64,000 nt of DNA from Hyphomicrobiales bacterium (GTDB taxonomy: Bacteria > Pseudomonadota > Alphaproteobacteria > Rhizobiales > Aestuariivirgaceae): positions 124,001-188,000 of the forward strand of contig JACPNZ010000018.1 in NCBI GenBank assembly GCA_016185245.1, written 5' to 3'. Below are positions 1 through 9,155 of the stretch, in pieces (within the stretch, counting starts at the first letter, position 1; every line of letters starts with the position of its first letter). A program made the position numbers and the translations under genes. The notes under the pieces were generated by a model. It was not told where the DNA came from and did no database searches. It saw only the letters and a list, made by a program, of their open reading frames with translations.

Positions 1-1
1 C

Positions 2-421
2 CTAACGACAGCGCCGGGCTGGTCGGATGCCTATGCCCTGTTTACCAAGGGCGAGGCCCCGATGGTCCTTTCCTACACCACCTCGCCTGCATACCATATG
101 ATCGCCGAGAAAACCGACCGCTACAAGGCGGCCAGCTTTTCCGAAGGCCATTACCTGCAAATCGAAGTGGCGGGCCTCATCGACGCCTCGCCGAACCGCG
201 CCCTTGCCCAAAAGTTCCTGCAATTCATGATGGGTCCCGGCTTTCAGGACCAGATCCCCACCAACAACTGGATGCTTCCGGCCGGAGCGACTTCGGCACC
301 CCTACCCCCGGCCTTCGATACCCTCGTGAAGCCGACAAAAACGCTTCTCTTCACACCAGAGGATGTGGCCCAGAATCGCCGTGCCTGGATTGACGAGTGG
401 CTGAATGCGATGGCGAACTGA
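2..421 (+). CDS. thiB: Thiamine ABC transporter, periplasmic substrate-binding protein (C-terminal part)
   Basis: This is the last 139 codons of a gene that begins before the window. ThiB binds thiamine, thiamine phosphate or thiamine diphosphate in the periplasm and passes it to the ThiPQ permease. The visible part has features of the C-terminal lobe of this solute-binding family: a tyrosine/serine-rich stretch (SYTTSPAYH), an [15 protein letters not shown] segment and the closing region before the stop TGA at 419-421. Identification rests mainly on the genes behind it: a ThiP-like duplicated permease begins inside its end and a ThiQ-like ATPase follows. If a TPP riboswitch controls the operon it lies upstream of the window and cannot be seen here. 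Confidence 0.85.
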   Translation, partial: LTTAPGWSDAYALFTKGEAPMVLSYTTSPAYHMIAEKTDRYKAASFSEGHYLQIEVAGLIDASPNRALAQKFLQFMMGPGFQDQIPTNNWMLPAGATSAPLPPAFDTLVKPTKTLLFTPEDVAQNRRAWIDEWLNAMAN

Positions 422-1959
422 ACTTGAGCCCTTTCGCAATAAGCCGGGCATCGGCACTGCTGGCACTCGGCGTGGTGTTGGCCGCGGTTACGGCCGGTTT
501 CGGACCGGTCCTTGCAATGGCTCTTTACCAGTCACCGGCTAGGGCCGATCCCTATCTCTTCCAGGTCGTCAGGTTCACTCTCCTGCAGGCGTCCCTGTCC
601 GCGGCCCTGTCCGTGGCTTTCGCCATTCCTTTCGCGCGCGGCCTCGCACGCCGGCGCTTTGCGGGGAAGGACGTCCTCGTGAACCTGCTCGGCCTACCCC
701 TATCGCTTCCGGCCATTGTCGTGGTACTGGGTATCGTCCAGATCTATGGCCGGCAGGGTTGGTTTGGTGGAGTAATCGAGGTCTATGGACTCACTGGTAT
801 TTTGTTGGCCCATGTGTTCTTTAACCTTCCACTGGCGGCACGCATACTGCTTGGACAACTTGCGGCCATCCCTTCGGAGAGCTTCCGGCTTGGCGCGCAG
901 CTCGGCTTCCGTGATCGCGACGTGTGGACACGAATAGAATGGCCGCAACTGGCGCGCGCCCTTCCGGGAGTCGCCATACTGATCTTCCTGCTATGCACAG
1001 CGAGCTTCACAGTGGTGCTGACCCTTGGTGGCGGACCACGCGCCACGACCCTGGAAGTTGCCATCTACCAGGCCCTGCGATTTGATTTCGATCCGCCGCG
1101 GGCAGCATCGCTTGCCCTGATCCAGCTGGCCATCTGCGGGAGCCTAGTTCTCTTATCTTATGGCTTTTCGCCTGGCGCTGTGGGCATGCCGTCGTTGGGC
1201 CGCTTCGCCAGCCGCTATGACGGCACGTCCATAGCAGCTCGCATGGCGGATGGTTTCGCAATCGCTATGGCATTGTTGCTTCTGCTTCCGCCCTTGCTAG
1301 GCATAACTTTGCCCGGCCTCGCCAATTTAAGCATCGGCAGCGACTTGCTTCCCGCCGCCGGAACGAGTCTGGCAATCGGGCTGGCATCAGCCTTGCTTGC
1401 CGTATTGATCGTCTGGCCGCTCGCCCAGCTGGCGGCCCGCTCACACTGGTGGCGCAGACTGACGCCGCTGGCAATGCTTCTAGGCCTTATGGTTCCACCC
1501 GCGGTACTGGCGACCGGCTGGTTCATCGTCCTCGCACGATTTTCAACCGTCAGTGTTCCGGCCGCAGTTCTCGTCGTCGGCATGAATGCCCTGATGGCCT
1601 TGCCCTTCAGCTACACCGCCCTGGCTCCGGCGGTCGCAGTAGCGGCACAGCGCTATGACCGACTGTGCAGCAGCCTGGGCCTTGCTGGCTATCGCCGAAT
1701 GATTGTCGTGGACCTTGCCGTGCTAAGGCAGCCGCTCGGTCTCGCCTTCCTGATGGCGGCCATCGTCTCGCTCGGAGACCTCACGGCCATCATGTTGTTC
1801 GGCTCGCAGGACTTCGCCACCCTGCCGTCACTGATTTACCGGCAGATGGGCACCTATCGCATGGCAAGCGCCTCTGGCACCGCCCTGATCCTCACTCTGT
1901 TCACCTTCGTGCTAATCAGCCTCGCAAATCGCTGGAGCGTCGCCGATGATAAGGCTTGA
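397..1959 (+). CDS. thiP: Thiamine ABC transporter permease ThiP
   Basis: A 520-residue inner-membrane protein with about twelve hydrophobic segments, built as two tandem binding-protein-dependent permease halves (roughly residues 15-270 and 290-515), as is usual for ThiP-type fused permeases. It forms the channel for thiamine and its phosphates together with ThiQ. Each half has the loop that docks on the ATPase (around [19 protein letters not shown] in the first half and [19 protein letters not shown] in the second). The GTG start used here overlaps the end of thiB by 25 bases. A TTG at 424 is an alternative that would remove nine residues and the overlap. Its end overlaps thiQ by 14 bases, so the three genes are almost certainly one transcript. 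Confidence 0.9.
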   Translation: MAECDGELNLSPFAISRASALLALGVVLAAVTAGFGPVLAMALYQSPARADPYLFQVVRFTLLQASLSAALSVAFAIPFARGLARRRFAGKDVLVNLLGLPLSLPAIVVVLGIVQIYGRQGWFGGVIEVYGLTGILLAHVFFNLPLAARILLGQLAAIPSESFRLGAQLGFRDRDVWTRIEWPQLARALPGVAILIFLLCTASFTVVLTLGGGPRATTLEVAIYQALRFDFDPPRAASLALIQLAICGSLVLLSYGFSPGAVGMPSLGRFASRYDGTSIAARMADGFAIAMALLLLLPPLLGITLPGLANLSIGSDLLPAAGTSLAIGLASALLAVLIVWPLAQLAARSHWWRRLTPLAMLLGLMVPPAVLATGWFIVLARFSTVSVPAAVLVVGMNALMALPFSYTALAPAVAVAAQRYDRLCSSLGLAGYRRMIVVDLAVLRQPLGLAFLMAAIVSLGDLTAIMLFGSQDFATLPSLIYRQMGTYRMASASGTALILTLFTFVLISLANRWSVADDKA

Positions 1960-2653
1960 AGGCGTTCGCTTCCGCTTCGAAGACCTGGAAATGCGGTTCG
2001 ATATCGATGTTCCGGCGGGTTCGTTCACCGCCATAATCGGTCCAAGCGGTGGTGGCAAATCGACCCTCCTGTCACTTATTGCCGGTTTCGAGATACCCCT
2101 GTCCGGCCACGTCACGATCGCAGATCGGGACATGGCTGGCCTCTCGCCAGACCAACGACCGGTGAGCATGATCTTCCAGGATAACAATGTCTTTGCCCAT
2201 CTCGATCTTTGGCAAAATGTGGCGATCGGCATATCTCCAGGCTTGCGTCTTTCGTCCGGGCAGCAGGCAATGGCCGACGAGGCGCTGCGCCAGGTGGGCC
2301 TTATGGCGCTGCGCCATCGCAAGCCCGGGGAGGTTTCCGGCGGCGAAAGACAACGCGTAGCGATTGCGCGCGCGTTGGTACGTGAGAAGCCGATCTTGCT
2401 ACTTGACGAACCTTTCGCGGCATTGGGCCCGGCGCTGCGGCGCGAAATGCTTGACCTGGTCGGTAACTTTCGCCGCGAGAAGCAACTGACTGTCCTCATG
2501 GTCACGCACCAGCCTGAAGACGCTCGCTATGCGGCGGACTATACGGCCTTCCTGGAGGGTGGCCGGATTGTCGCCCTGCGCCCGACGCCGGAACTATTTG
2601 GCGCGCGGGATCTGCCGGCCCTCGCCGCCTATCTGGGGGACTGGAGAAACTGA
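1946..2653 (+). CDS. thiQ: Thiamine ABC transporter ATP-binding protein ThiQ
   Basis: A 235-residue ABC ATPase that powers thiamine uptake through ThiP. The Walker A motif is at residues 32-40 (GPSGGGKST), followed by the Q-loop (MIFQDNNVF), the signature SGGERQR, the Walker B segment LLLDEP and the switch histidine in VTHQPEDA. The length is normal for ThiQ (about 230 residues). The N-terminal segment EMRFDIDVPAGSFTAIIG and the phrase SPDQRPVSMIFQDNN are typical of the thiamine subgroup. The ATG start lies inside the end of thiP, which points to translational coupling. Confidence 0.92.
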   Translation: MIRLEGVRFRFEDLEMRFDIDVPAGSFTAIIGPSGGGKSTLLSLIAGFEIPLSGHVTIADRDMAGLSPDQRPVSMIFQDNNVFAHLDLWQNVAIGISPGLRLSSGQQAMADEALRQVGLMALRHRKPGEVSGGERQRVAIARALVREKPILLLDEPFAALGPALRREMLDLVGNFRREKQLTVLMVTHQPEDARYAADYTAFLEGGRIVALRPTPELFGARDLPALAAYLGDWRN

Positions 2654-2680
2654 TAGCGTTCGGCTAACCCATTGCCCAGA

Positions 2681-4489
2681 ATGGCCAGACTCCTGCTAAA
2701 CCTTCGCGGCATCCATGTGACATTCGGGGGCAAGCCCTGTCTGGAGGGCGCCGACCTCCCCCTTGCCGAGGGCGAGCGCATCGCTCTCGTCGGACGCAAT
2801 GGATCGGGCAAGTCGACACTCCTCAAGATCGCCGCGGACCTCATCGAGGCCGACAGCGGCGACCGGTGGGTTCAACCGGGAACCACGATCCGCTATCTGC
2901 CACAGGAGCCCGATCTCTCAGGATTTTGTACGACCTCCGACTATGTGGCGGCAGGACTTGGTCCTGGCGACGACACCCGTCGGGTTGCTTCTCTACTTCG
3001 GCAACTGAATCTCACGGGGGCGGAGCATCCGTCCCATCTGTCGGGCGGCGAACTCCGCCGGGCCGCCATAGCTCGAGCCCTTGCGCCCGATCCCGACATT
3101 CTTCTTCTCGACGAACCGACCAACCATCTCGACCTTCCGGCCATTGAGTGGCTGGAACAGGAACTGGCCGCTTGCCGCTCGACAATCGTCCTCATCAGCC
3201 ATGATCGGCGATTCCTGGAGAATCTCTCCAACCGCACAGTCTGGCTTGATCGCGGGGCGGCCAGACGGCTTGAGCGCGGATTCGCCGAGTTCGAAACCTG
3301 GCGCGATCGAGTCCTCGCCGAAGAGGAACTGGCACAGGCCCGCCTTGCCCAACGCATTGCCACCGAAGAGCACTGGATGCGGCATGGCGTTACGGCGCGG
3401 CGCAAGCGCAACATGCGGCGCGTTGACCTGCTAGGTCGCCTTCGCACGGAACGGCGGGACGATGTCGGACCTGTCGCTATGGCCAAACTCCATGCCTCGG
3501 GCGGCGATCTGTCCGGGAGGCTTGTTGCGGATGCTCGTAACGTGTCAAAGGCTTTTGGCCAGCGGTGTATCGCAAAGGGACTCAACCTGCTGCTGATGCG
3601 CGGCGACCGGCTGGCCCTGGTGGGCGCCAACGGATCGGGCAAGACGACACTCATCCGTCTTCTCACCGGGGCCCTGACACCGGACGGGGGAACCATCCGG
3701 CTGGGAACCAACGTCGAAACCATCATCCTAGAACAGGGCCGCGACAGCCTCGCTCCCGACGATAGCCTAGCCCATGTGATCACCTCTGGTCATGGCGAGC
3801 GGGTGATGATCGACGGCGTGGCCCGTCATGTGGTGAGTTACATGAAGGACTTCTTGTTCCGGCCTGATCAGGCGCGAACGCCAGTCTCGGTTCTGTCCGG
3901 CGGTGAGCGCGCGCGACTCATCCTCGCGCGTGAATTCGCCAGGCCCTCGAACTTGCTCGTTCTCGACGAGCCCACCAACGACCTCGACCTCGAAACGCTT
4001 GATCTTCTGCAGGAACTGCTCGCCGACTATCGTGGTACAATTCTTCTGGTTAGCCACGACCGCGACTTCATCGACCGCGTTGCGACCTCCGTGCTGATGG
4101 CCGAGGATGGTGGGCGGTGGACGGAATATGCCGGCGGCTATTCGGATATGCTGGCGCAGCGCGGTTTTGGGGTAGAGGCCCGCAAATCGACACCAGCGGA
4201 GCCACTTGTGGCATCCCGCAAACGACTGGCCGCCGATGAACACGCCCGGCGCAAACTCAGTTTCAAGGACAAGCATGCGCTCGAAACGCTGCCCGGCGAA
4301 ATTGACAGGTTGCAGCTCGAGATCAAGATACTGGAAGAGCGCCTTGCACTTCCTGACTACTTCGCCCAGGGTCCAAGGTCGTTCGAATCTTCAGCTCGAA
4401 GACTTTTGTCGGTGCGAGAGCAACTGAGTAAGGCGGAAGACCGCTGGCTCGAACTCGAACTGCTGCATGAAGCCCTCGACGGCTCTTGA
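2681..4489 (+). CDS. uup: ABC-F family ATPase Uup
   Basis: A soluble protein of 602 residues with two ABC ATPase domains and no membrane segments. Walker A motifs are GRNGSGKST (N-terminal domain) and GANGSGKTT (second domain). Signatures are LSGGELRR and LSGGERAR, with LLDEPTNHLDLP and VLDEPTNDLDLE as the Walker B regions. The last 70 or so residues are charged and helical (KLSFKDKHALETLPGEIDRL onward), matching the Uup C-terminal coiled-coil domain. ABC-F proteins act on ribosomes; Uup has also been linked to precise excision of transposons and DNA branch binding. I start it at the ATG at 2681; an in-frame TTG at 2672 would add three residues. It follows thiQ by 27 bases and may be read with it. 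Confidence 0.9.
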   Translation: MARLLLNLRGIHVTFGGKPCLEGADLPLAEGERIALVGRNGSGKSTLLKIAADLIEADSGDRWVQPGTTIRYLPQEPDLSGFCTTSDYVAAGLGPGDDTRRVASLLRQLNLTGAEHPSHLSGGELRRAAIARALAPDPDILLLDEPTNHLDLPAIEWLEQELAACRSTIVLISHDRRFLENLSNRTVWLDRGAARRLERGFAEFETWRDRVLAEEELAQARLAQRIATEEHWMRHGVTARRKRNMRRVDLLGRLRTERRDDVGPVAMAKLHASGGDLSGRLVADARNVSKAFGQRCIAKGLNLLLMRGDRLALVGANGSGKTTLIRLLTGALTPDGGTIRLGTNVETIILEQGRDSLAPDDSLAHVITSGHGERVMIDGVARHVVSYMKDFLFRPDQARTPVSVLSGGERARLILAREFARPSNLLVLDEPTNDLDLETLDLLQELLADYRGTILLVSHDRDFIDRVATSVLMAEDGGRWTEYAGGYSDMLAQRGFGVEARKSTPAEPLVASRKRLAADEHARRKLSFKDKHALETLPGEIDRLQLEIKILEERLALPDYFAQGPRSFESSARRLLSVREQLSKAEDRWLELELLHEALDGS

Positions 4490-4491
4490 GT

Positions 4492-5197
4492 CTACCAGCC
4501 GCCAGCGCCGGAAGACCCCCTCCACCGGAACTGTTCCCGGCGCTGTCGAAGCCAAAGAAATGCTGGACGACAGCCCGGACCCCAGGCTGTCGGTGAAGCT
4601 ACCGGTACAACCGGCATCCAAATTCGATCCTGAATACCAGACCGGTGCCGTAGCACCGGCAGCAACAGCGGCGGCCGGTACGGCAGCAAATTTGCTGCTC
4701 CATTCGTTCTCGCAATAGTGGGCCAGGGCATAGGGCAGGTAGCGCTCGAACAGATCCGATGTCTTTTCAGGTGGGTTGAGGACCTTGAGTCGCTTCGCCT
4801 CGGCCATCGTCATGTACATTCGGAAGCCTTCCAGCTGATCGAACGGCTTGCGGCCAGGAATCGTGGGGTGCGCAACGGATGGTAGAAGACCAGATTCATG
4901 ATTCCGATTGCGACCGCCGTGCCCAACAGCAGATAGAGATTGGCCGTTTCTGCCGAAAACATGAGCGCCAAAGGCGCGGCTATGCCGCCGGTCATGAACG
5001 GAATCATGAAGAGTATCGTCATGACCGAACCGAGCTTACCGAGCATCCCACGGCCCGAAATCACATTCTTGATCGCTCCGCCAGCGACCGCCAGGATCAC
5101 GCTCCACCACACTGCCGTCAAGCCGGCCGCGAATAGCCGGTCAGCCCATGCTCGGTCGGCAGCAGCAGGAGAGCAGCCCCAGGATCAGGCGCCGCAT
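4492..5197 (-). pseudogene. Decayed DUF2207 membrane protein gene behind lemA
   Basis: The remains of a gene for a DUF2207 (YciQ-type) membrane protein, normally about 600 residues. A signal-like start survives (ATG at 5197, MRRLILGLLS) but runs into a stop at 5141-5143. The large N-terminal DUF2207 domain is missing. A C-terminal piece then follows in pieces of different frames: two membrane segments (GLTAVWWSVILAVAGGAIKN and the stretch to LVFYHPLRTP), a frameshift near 4875, then MYMTMAEAKRLKVLNPPEKT and YLPYALAHYCENEW, then another frameshift into the frame that closes with the family's SSGAGGW tail at 4492. LemA and DUF2207 genes are commonly adjacent, so this is a once-normal partner gene. 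The loss of about 350 codons plus at least two or three frameshifts means no function. Confidence 0.85.
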
Positions 5198-5203
5198 GAC
5201 GGT

Positions 5204-5764
5204 TTATTTCTTAAAGTCGACTTTGGGAGCTTCACGAGCCGCGGCATCGCCAATCTCGTAAAATTCTGCCTTCGAGAAATGGAAGAAATTGACAATGATG
5301 TTGGTCGGGAAAGATTCGATTTTGGTGTTGAGATTGCGCACCGTTCCGTTGTAGTGGCGGCGAGCCTTCTGAATCTGGTCCTCGATGCCGGCGAGCTTGT
5401 CCTGGAGATCGCGGAAATTGTTGTCAGCCTTCAGTTCGGGATAGGCTTCGGCGATGGCGAAAAGTCGCCCGAGCGCAGTGCCCATTGCTTGTCCAACGGC
5501 AGATTGTTCGGCGACGCTGCCGCCACTGACGCTCTTGATTCGCAGTTCCGCTATTTCGCGGAAGAGTTTGTCTTCGTGGGAGGCATAACTCTTGACCGTT
5601 TCTACCAAGTTGGGAATGAGGTCGGCTCGCTGGCGCAATTGAACATCGATTCCACTCCACCCCTCAGCCGCGAGGTTCTTGTTACTGACCAAGGCATTGT
5701 AGGCAAACACCAGATATGCTGCGGCGATGACGGTCAGCCCAAGCAGACTATAGCCGAAAGTCAT
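5204..5764 (-). CDS. lemA: LemA family protein
   Basis: A 186-residue protein with one N-terminal membrane helix (GYSLLGLTVIAAAYLVFAYN) and a long helical cytoplasmic or periplasmic domain. The conserved LemA core is plain: YNALVSNKNLAAEGWSGIDV, QLRQRADLIPNLVETVKSYA, and near the end AEFYEIGD. The biochemical role of LemA proteins is not established; they usually sit beside DUF2207 or TPM-domain membrane proteins. Here that partner, directly downstream, has decayed, so LemA may be an orphan on its way to loss, although its own frame is intact. The start is an ATG at 5764 with a hydrophobic N-terminus. Confidence 0.92.
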   Translation of the reverse strand: MTFGYSLLGLTVIAAAYLVFAYNALVSNKNLAAEGWSGIDVQLRQRADLIPNLVETVKSYASHEDKLFREIAELRIKSVSGGSVAEQSAVGQAMGTALGRLFAIAEAYPELKADNNFRDLQDKLAGIEDQIQKARRHYNGTVRNLNTKIESFPTNIIVNFFHFSKAEFYEIGDAAAREAPKVDFKK

Positions 5765-5871
5765 GGCGTTTCTCCCGCGCGACGTTGTGCTAGGATTATC
5801 GGTGCTTCTGTCTCGGCAATCAAGTCAATGTCTTCCTTAAGCCAGATTCGCCATACACGCACAAACCTCGA

Positions 5872-6336
5872 ATGAATCAAACACTGGACGCGATCGAACA
5901 CGCCCTGGCGGAGAGACTTGAGAACCGCCGCATTCCCCGCGCGGCTGAGATCGCTTGGGCCTGCGCCTGGCTCGAGGGTTGCGGCTATCCGGGCCTTAGC
6001 ATGTTGGCGGAAGCTCTTGACGACGAGAGACGGGAGATTGAACTCGCGCGTGATGCTATCGGGCTCGATCTCGCCAATGTGTCCTGTGCATTCCTGGCAC
6101 CGCAAATCATGGCCGATGTCGAAGCCCACGGCAGGGCATTTCTCCGCAATGTGCGGCACGGGCTCTTTCTTCTTCCCTTCACGGTGCTAACCAATGTCGG
6201 TATCGGCTGCCCGGTCGATCGCGCCTTTGCCGTGGGCGGAGTACGAACCAAGAATCCCTACGAGGAGAAGTTGGCCATAGTCCGCGACAACGGCGTCGAG
6301 ATCGACGATGCACTCTGGCGGCGCCTCTGCACTTAG
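5872..6336 (+). CDS. Small protein of unknown function, possibly DUF3726-like
   Basis: A 154-residue, mostly helical protein with no signal peptide or membrane segment. I do not recognise it with certainty. The N-terminal part (RRIPRAAEIAWACAWLEGCG) resembles DUF3726 proteins, which carry an amphipathic helix near the start with a tryptophan in a similar context, and the ending GVEIDDALWRRL also recalls that family. It has three cysteines (one in WACAW) but no metal-binding pattern. Its stop codon overlaps the end of a decayed methyltransferase on the other strand. Codon use resembles neighbouring intact genes, so I regard it as real, but the family call is tentative. Confidence 0.55.
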   Translation: MNQTLDAIEHALAERLENRRIPRAAEIAWACAWLEGCGYPGLSMLAEALDDERREIELARDAIGLDLANVSCAFLAPQIMADVEAHGRAFLRNVRHGLFLLPFTVLTNVGIGCPVDRAFAVGGVRTKNPYEEKLAIVRDNGVEIDDALWRRLCT

Positions 6337-7443
6337 ACTTTGGGCTTCACCTTGCCGATGACAGGATGGATATGTACGTCATGCCCTTTCCTTGCGGTCC
6401 GTTGGCCGCCTTCTGGACATAGCACTGGTACAATTCGTCGACGATCCCCGCATGCTGTTCCAAAGGTCTGGCGGGTTCGAGGCCGATAGCGAACACCGTT
6501 TCGGATTGGGAACGGAAGGTCGGCAGATATTCGTGCGCGAAACGGCTAGCGTTACCGTGAGATAGGAAATCGCTCGCGTGGGGGCATGCCACTACTCGCG
6601 TGTCTGTTTGTTCAAGCCGCAAACCCGCCGCAAAGAGGGAACCGGCCACATCAGTCAGTGGAGCCGTAAATTCCTCGACCGTCCAGTAGTGCTGGGGGAA
6701 ATTCGTCCGCTCGAATTCCGCTCGTGAAATCTTGCCCTTTGCGGCCAGTTCGCACCAAATTTCCGCGAAGGTGTCGAACACGATTGCGCCGCCAGTGTTT
6801 TCCAGGTAGCGCGCCTTGCGCGTCGGTGCCGAAATTGAGCAGGCAGAGCCTGCCGCCGGCTTTAAGCTTACGAGCCCGATTGAGCAGGAAGGACTGCCAG
6901 TCGGCCGCAGCCTGGTGGACATGGGCCTCCCGTACTGCACCCCGCGCGCGCCACGTGGAGATGATCGGGAATGTTGCAGGGAACCCGCTACAGGTAATCC
7001 GAGGCAGTAGCCGAAAAGCCGGGGTCGACGGACTCCGGTGGTACGCTGGATTGATGAAACGACGTGCCCGAAGCCAGAAGATAAACATCGGCGATCTCGC
7101 CATCGTAGCTGGCCTGGTCGGTCTGGTTGTGAATGGTCCGAAACAATTGTGAAAAATCGTTACGTGGCAGGTCGGTATAAATAATCTCGATGGGTCTTTC
7201 CGGTGCCGATGACCGGATATGGGCAAATACCCGCCACCACATCTCGAGCGATGTGCCACCGTTGGTGCATCCACATATACATCACCCGCACGGTCCCCTG
7301 CTAGCAGCAAAAGCGAGGGCATCTACGACGTTAAGGACGAGCGGCGTTGCCTGGTCTGTGACATCGTGTGCTCCGGTTGTAGCTTTCGAATAGTAGCCCG
7401 CCTCCTTCATCGCCATGAAACTGGCCGTCGTCTCACTGGACAT
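6333..7443 (-). pseudogene. Frameshifted SABATH-type (Methyltransf_7) SAM-dependent methyltransferase
   Basis: The remains of a gene for a SAM-dependent carboxyl methyltransferase of the plant-like SABATH family (normal length about 350 residues). The start is intact at 7443 (MSSETTASFMAMKEAGYYSK) and breaks after about 54 codons. The next pieces are in other frames: RPIEIIYTDLPRNDFSQLFR with ASGTSFHQSSVPPESVD and GFSATASDYL (7242-6988), then SFLLNRARKLKAGGRLCLLN, then AGGAI-like text with ISRAEFERTNFPQHYWTVEE. The end falls in yet another frame (VHIHPVIGKVKPKV, stop at 6333-6335). At least three frameshifts separate easily aligned blocks, so the product cannot be made as one chain. Little sequence is missing, so the decay looks fairly recent. 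Confidence 0.85.
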
Positions 7444-7533
7444 TTCGCGTCTCCAGAGCCAAGGATATCGGTATTCCAAGCATTTGCAGCCGCCTCGGGC
7501 AAGCGCTAGAAAGTCCTTTTTACGGAGAAGCCG

Positions 7534-8757
7534 ATGGCCGGACCGCTTGCCAATATCCGCGTGCTCGATCTGACCCGAGTGCTGGCGGGGCCTTGGGCAA
7601 CTCAATTGCTGGCGGACTTGGGCGCCGAAGTCATCAAGATCGAGAAACCCGGCGAAGGCGATGACACGAGAGGCTGGGGACCGCCATTTCTCAAAAATGC
7701 CGACGGCACACGGGGGGATGCCGCATATTTTCTTTCTGCCAATCGCGGCAAGTCTTCAGCCTGCATCGATATTGCGAGTTCTGATGGGCAGCGACTCATC
7801 CGTGATCTTGCCGCAAAATCCGATGTTGTCATCGAGAACTTCAAGGTCGGGGGCCTGCGGAAGTATAGCCTCGACTACGATAGCCTGCGCGCCGCCAATC
7901 TGTCGCTGGTCTATTGTTCCCTGACTGGTTTTGGCCAGGATGGCCCCTACGCCCAGCGCGCCGGGTACGATTTCATGATCCAGGGCATGGCTGGAATCAT
8001 GTCGGTGACGGGCCAGCCTGACGGCTCACCCGGCGCCGAGCCGATGAAGGTCGGCGTCGCCTTTGCCGATATCTTCACTGGGCTCTACGCCACGATTGCC
8101 ATTCTGGCGGCTCTCTATCACAGGCAGGCGACCGGCGAGGGTCAGCATGTCGACATGGCCTTGCTCGACTCTCAAGTTGCCGTCATGGCCAACCAGGCGC
8201 TCAACTTCCTCGTCGGTGGGAAGGCCCCGACCCGGCTCGGCAACGCGCATCCGAACATCGTACCTTATCAGACCTTTCAAACTCGAGATGGGCATATTAT
8301 CATGGCGGTGGGTACCGACCGGCAGTTCAGAGAGTATTGCGCAATTGTTGGCATCCCGGAGATCGCCGACGATCCGCGCTTTTCAACCAATCGCGGCCGG
8401 GTCGAAAATCGTCAGGAGTTGATCCCGGTGCTGCTCGGGCCGATGAAGGCCCGGACTACCGCCGAATGGGTGGCGGCATTCGAGGCTGCCGCCGTGCCCT
8501 GCGGGCCGATCAATACGCTCGACCAGGTTTTCGCTGACCCCCAGGTGCAGGCGAGAGATTTGCGGATCGAACTCAGGCGGGAAGACGGAACCACTACGCC
8601 CGGCGTTGCCAATCCAATCCGCTTCTCGGCCACGCCGGTTGAGTATATCAGGGCACCCCCGCGGCTGGGCGAAGGCACAGACCGGGTCTTGTCGTCGGTT
8701 CTGGGGCTCACCGCGGCCGAAATTTCGAACCTGCGGGGCAAAGAAGTCATCAGCTAG
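7534..8757 (+). CDS. Family III CoA-transferase (CaiB/BaiF)
   Basis: A 407-residue cytoplasmic enzyme that moves CoA between carboxylic acids. The family features are clear: the N-terminal PLANIRVLDLTRVLAGPWAT, LLADLGAEVIKIEKPGEGD, the NRGK segment, IENFKVGGLRKYSLDY and the probable catalytic aspartate D179 in VAFADIFTGLYA. The sequence is closest in style to the succinyl-CoA:dicarboxylate branch rather than formyl-CoA:oxalate transferase, but the acid used cannot be told from sequence. It is preceded by a 90-base gap after the methyltransferase pseudogene and followed 95 bases later by the corrinoid methyl-transfer genes; whether it belongs to their pathway is unproven. Confidence 0.88.
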   Translation: MAGPLANIRVLDLTRVLAGPWATQLLADLGAEVIKIEKPGEGDDTRGWGPPFLKNADGTRGDAAYFLSANRGKSSACIDIASSDGQRLIRDLAAKSDVVIENFKVGGLRKYSLDYDSLRAANLSLVYCSLTGFGQDGPYAQRAGYDFMIQGMAGIMSVTGQPDGSPGAEPMKVGVAFADIFTGLYATIAILAALYHRQATGEGQHVDMALLDSQVAVMANQALNFLVGGKAPTRLGNAHPNIVPYQTFQTRDGHIIMAVGTDRQFREYCAIVGIPEIADDPRFSTNRGRVENRQELIPVLLGPMKARTTAEWVAAFEAAAVPCGPINTLDQVFADPQVQARDLRIELRREDGTTTPGVANPIRFSATPVEYIRAPPRLGEGTDRVLSSVLGLTAAEISNLRGKEVIS

Positions 8758-8852
8758 GTGGCCAATCCATGGGCGCAACTTCGGCAGCCGTTGGCCGGGC
8801 GTCGTTTTCAGGCTATCTGCCGCTTTCGGAAAGAGGCATAGAGGCTCCAATC

Positions 8853-9155
8853 ATGGCTAACCTTGTCGTCACCTACTGGCGCGACATCCCTTCCGCCATA
8901 TCCGTCAAAGAGGGGCGGAAGGAGGAAAAACGTATGCTCGCCGACCGGTTCCAGGAAGCCATCGACATGGCCGCCATGCGGGGTGGTGCCGCTGACACGG
9001 ACTCATATCTAGCTGACTGGCACCGGGCCGCTCCCGTAGTTGTCGGCGGCGACCTCGCGGCTGAGGCCGACCGGGCCAAGGCATCACTGGAATCTGAATT
9101 CACCCAGGACCTACTTAGGGCCCTCATCGCAAACGGCGGGAAAGCCAACCCATGA
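8853..9155 (+). CDS. PF13769-like small protein ('virulence factor' family) in a corrinoid methyltransferase operon
   Basis: A 100-residue soluble protein beginning MANLVVTYWRDIPSAISVKE. This opening is typical of the Pfam family labelled 'Virulence factor' (PF13769), a label not based on a known mechanism. The C-terminal part is a charged helix (AAEADRAKASLESEF). I chose the ATG at 8853 because the conserved part begins there; a longer reading from 8769 adds unrelated residues. Its stop overlaps the start of the methyltransferase gene (ATGA at 9152-9155). In alphaproteobacteria such proteins are regularly found beside methyltetrahydrofolate-type methyltransferases and ASKHA reactivases, which suggests an accessory role in corrinoid methyl transfer rather than virulence. 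Confidence 0.72.
   Translation: MANLVVTYWRDIPSAISVKEGRKEEKRMLADRFQEAIDMAAMRGGAADTDSYLADWHRAAPVVVGGDLAAEADRAKASLESEFTQDLLRALIANGGKANP

Noticed and set aside
2941-3783. A 280-codon open frame antisense to uup
   Set aside because: Arginine/serine-rich low-complexity text typical of a shadow frame; the ABC-F motifs on the other strand are unmistakable.
4940-5875. A 311-codon frame on the plus strand across lemA
   Set aside because: It runs opposite to the clear LemA protein and its decayed partner and has no domain of its own.
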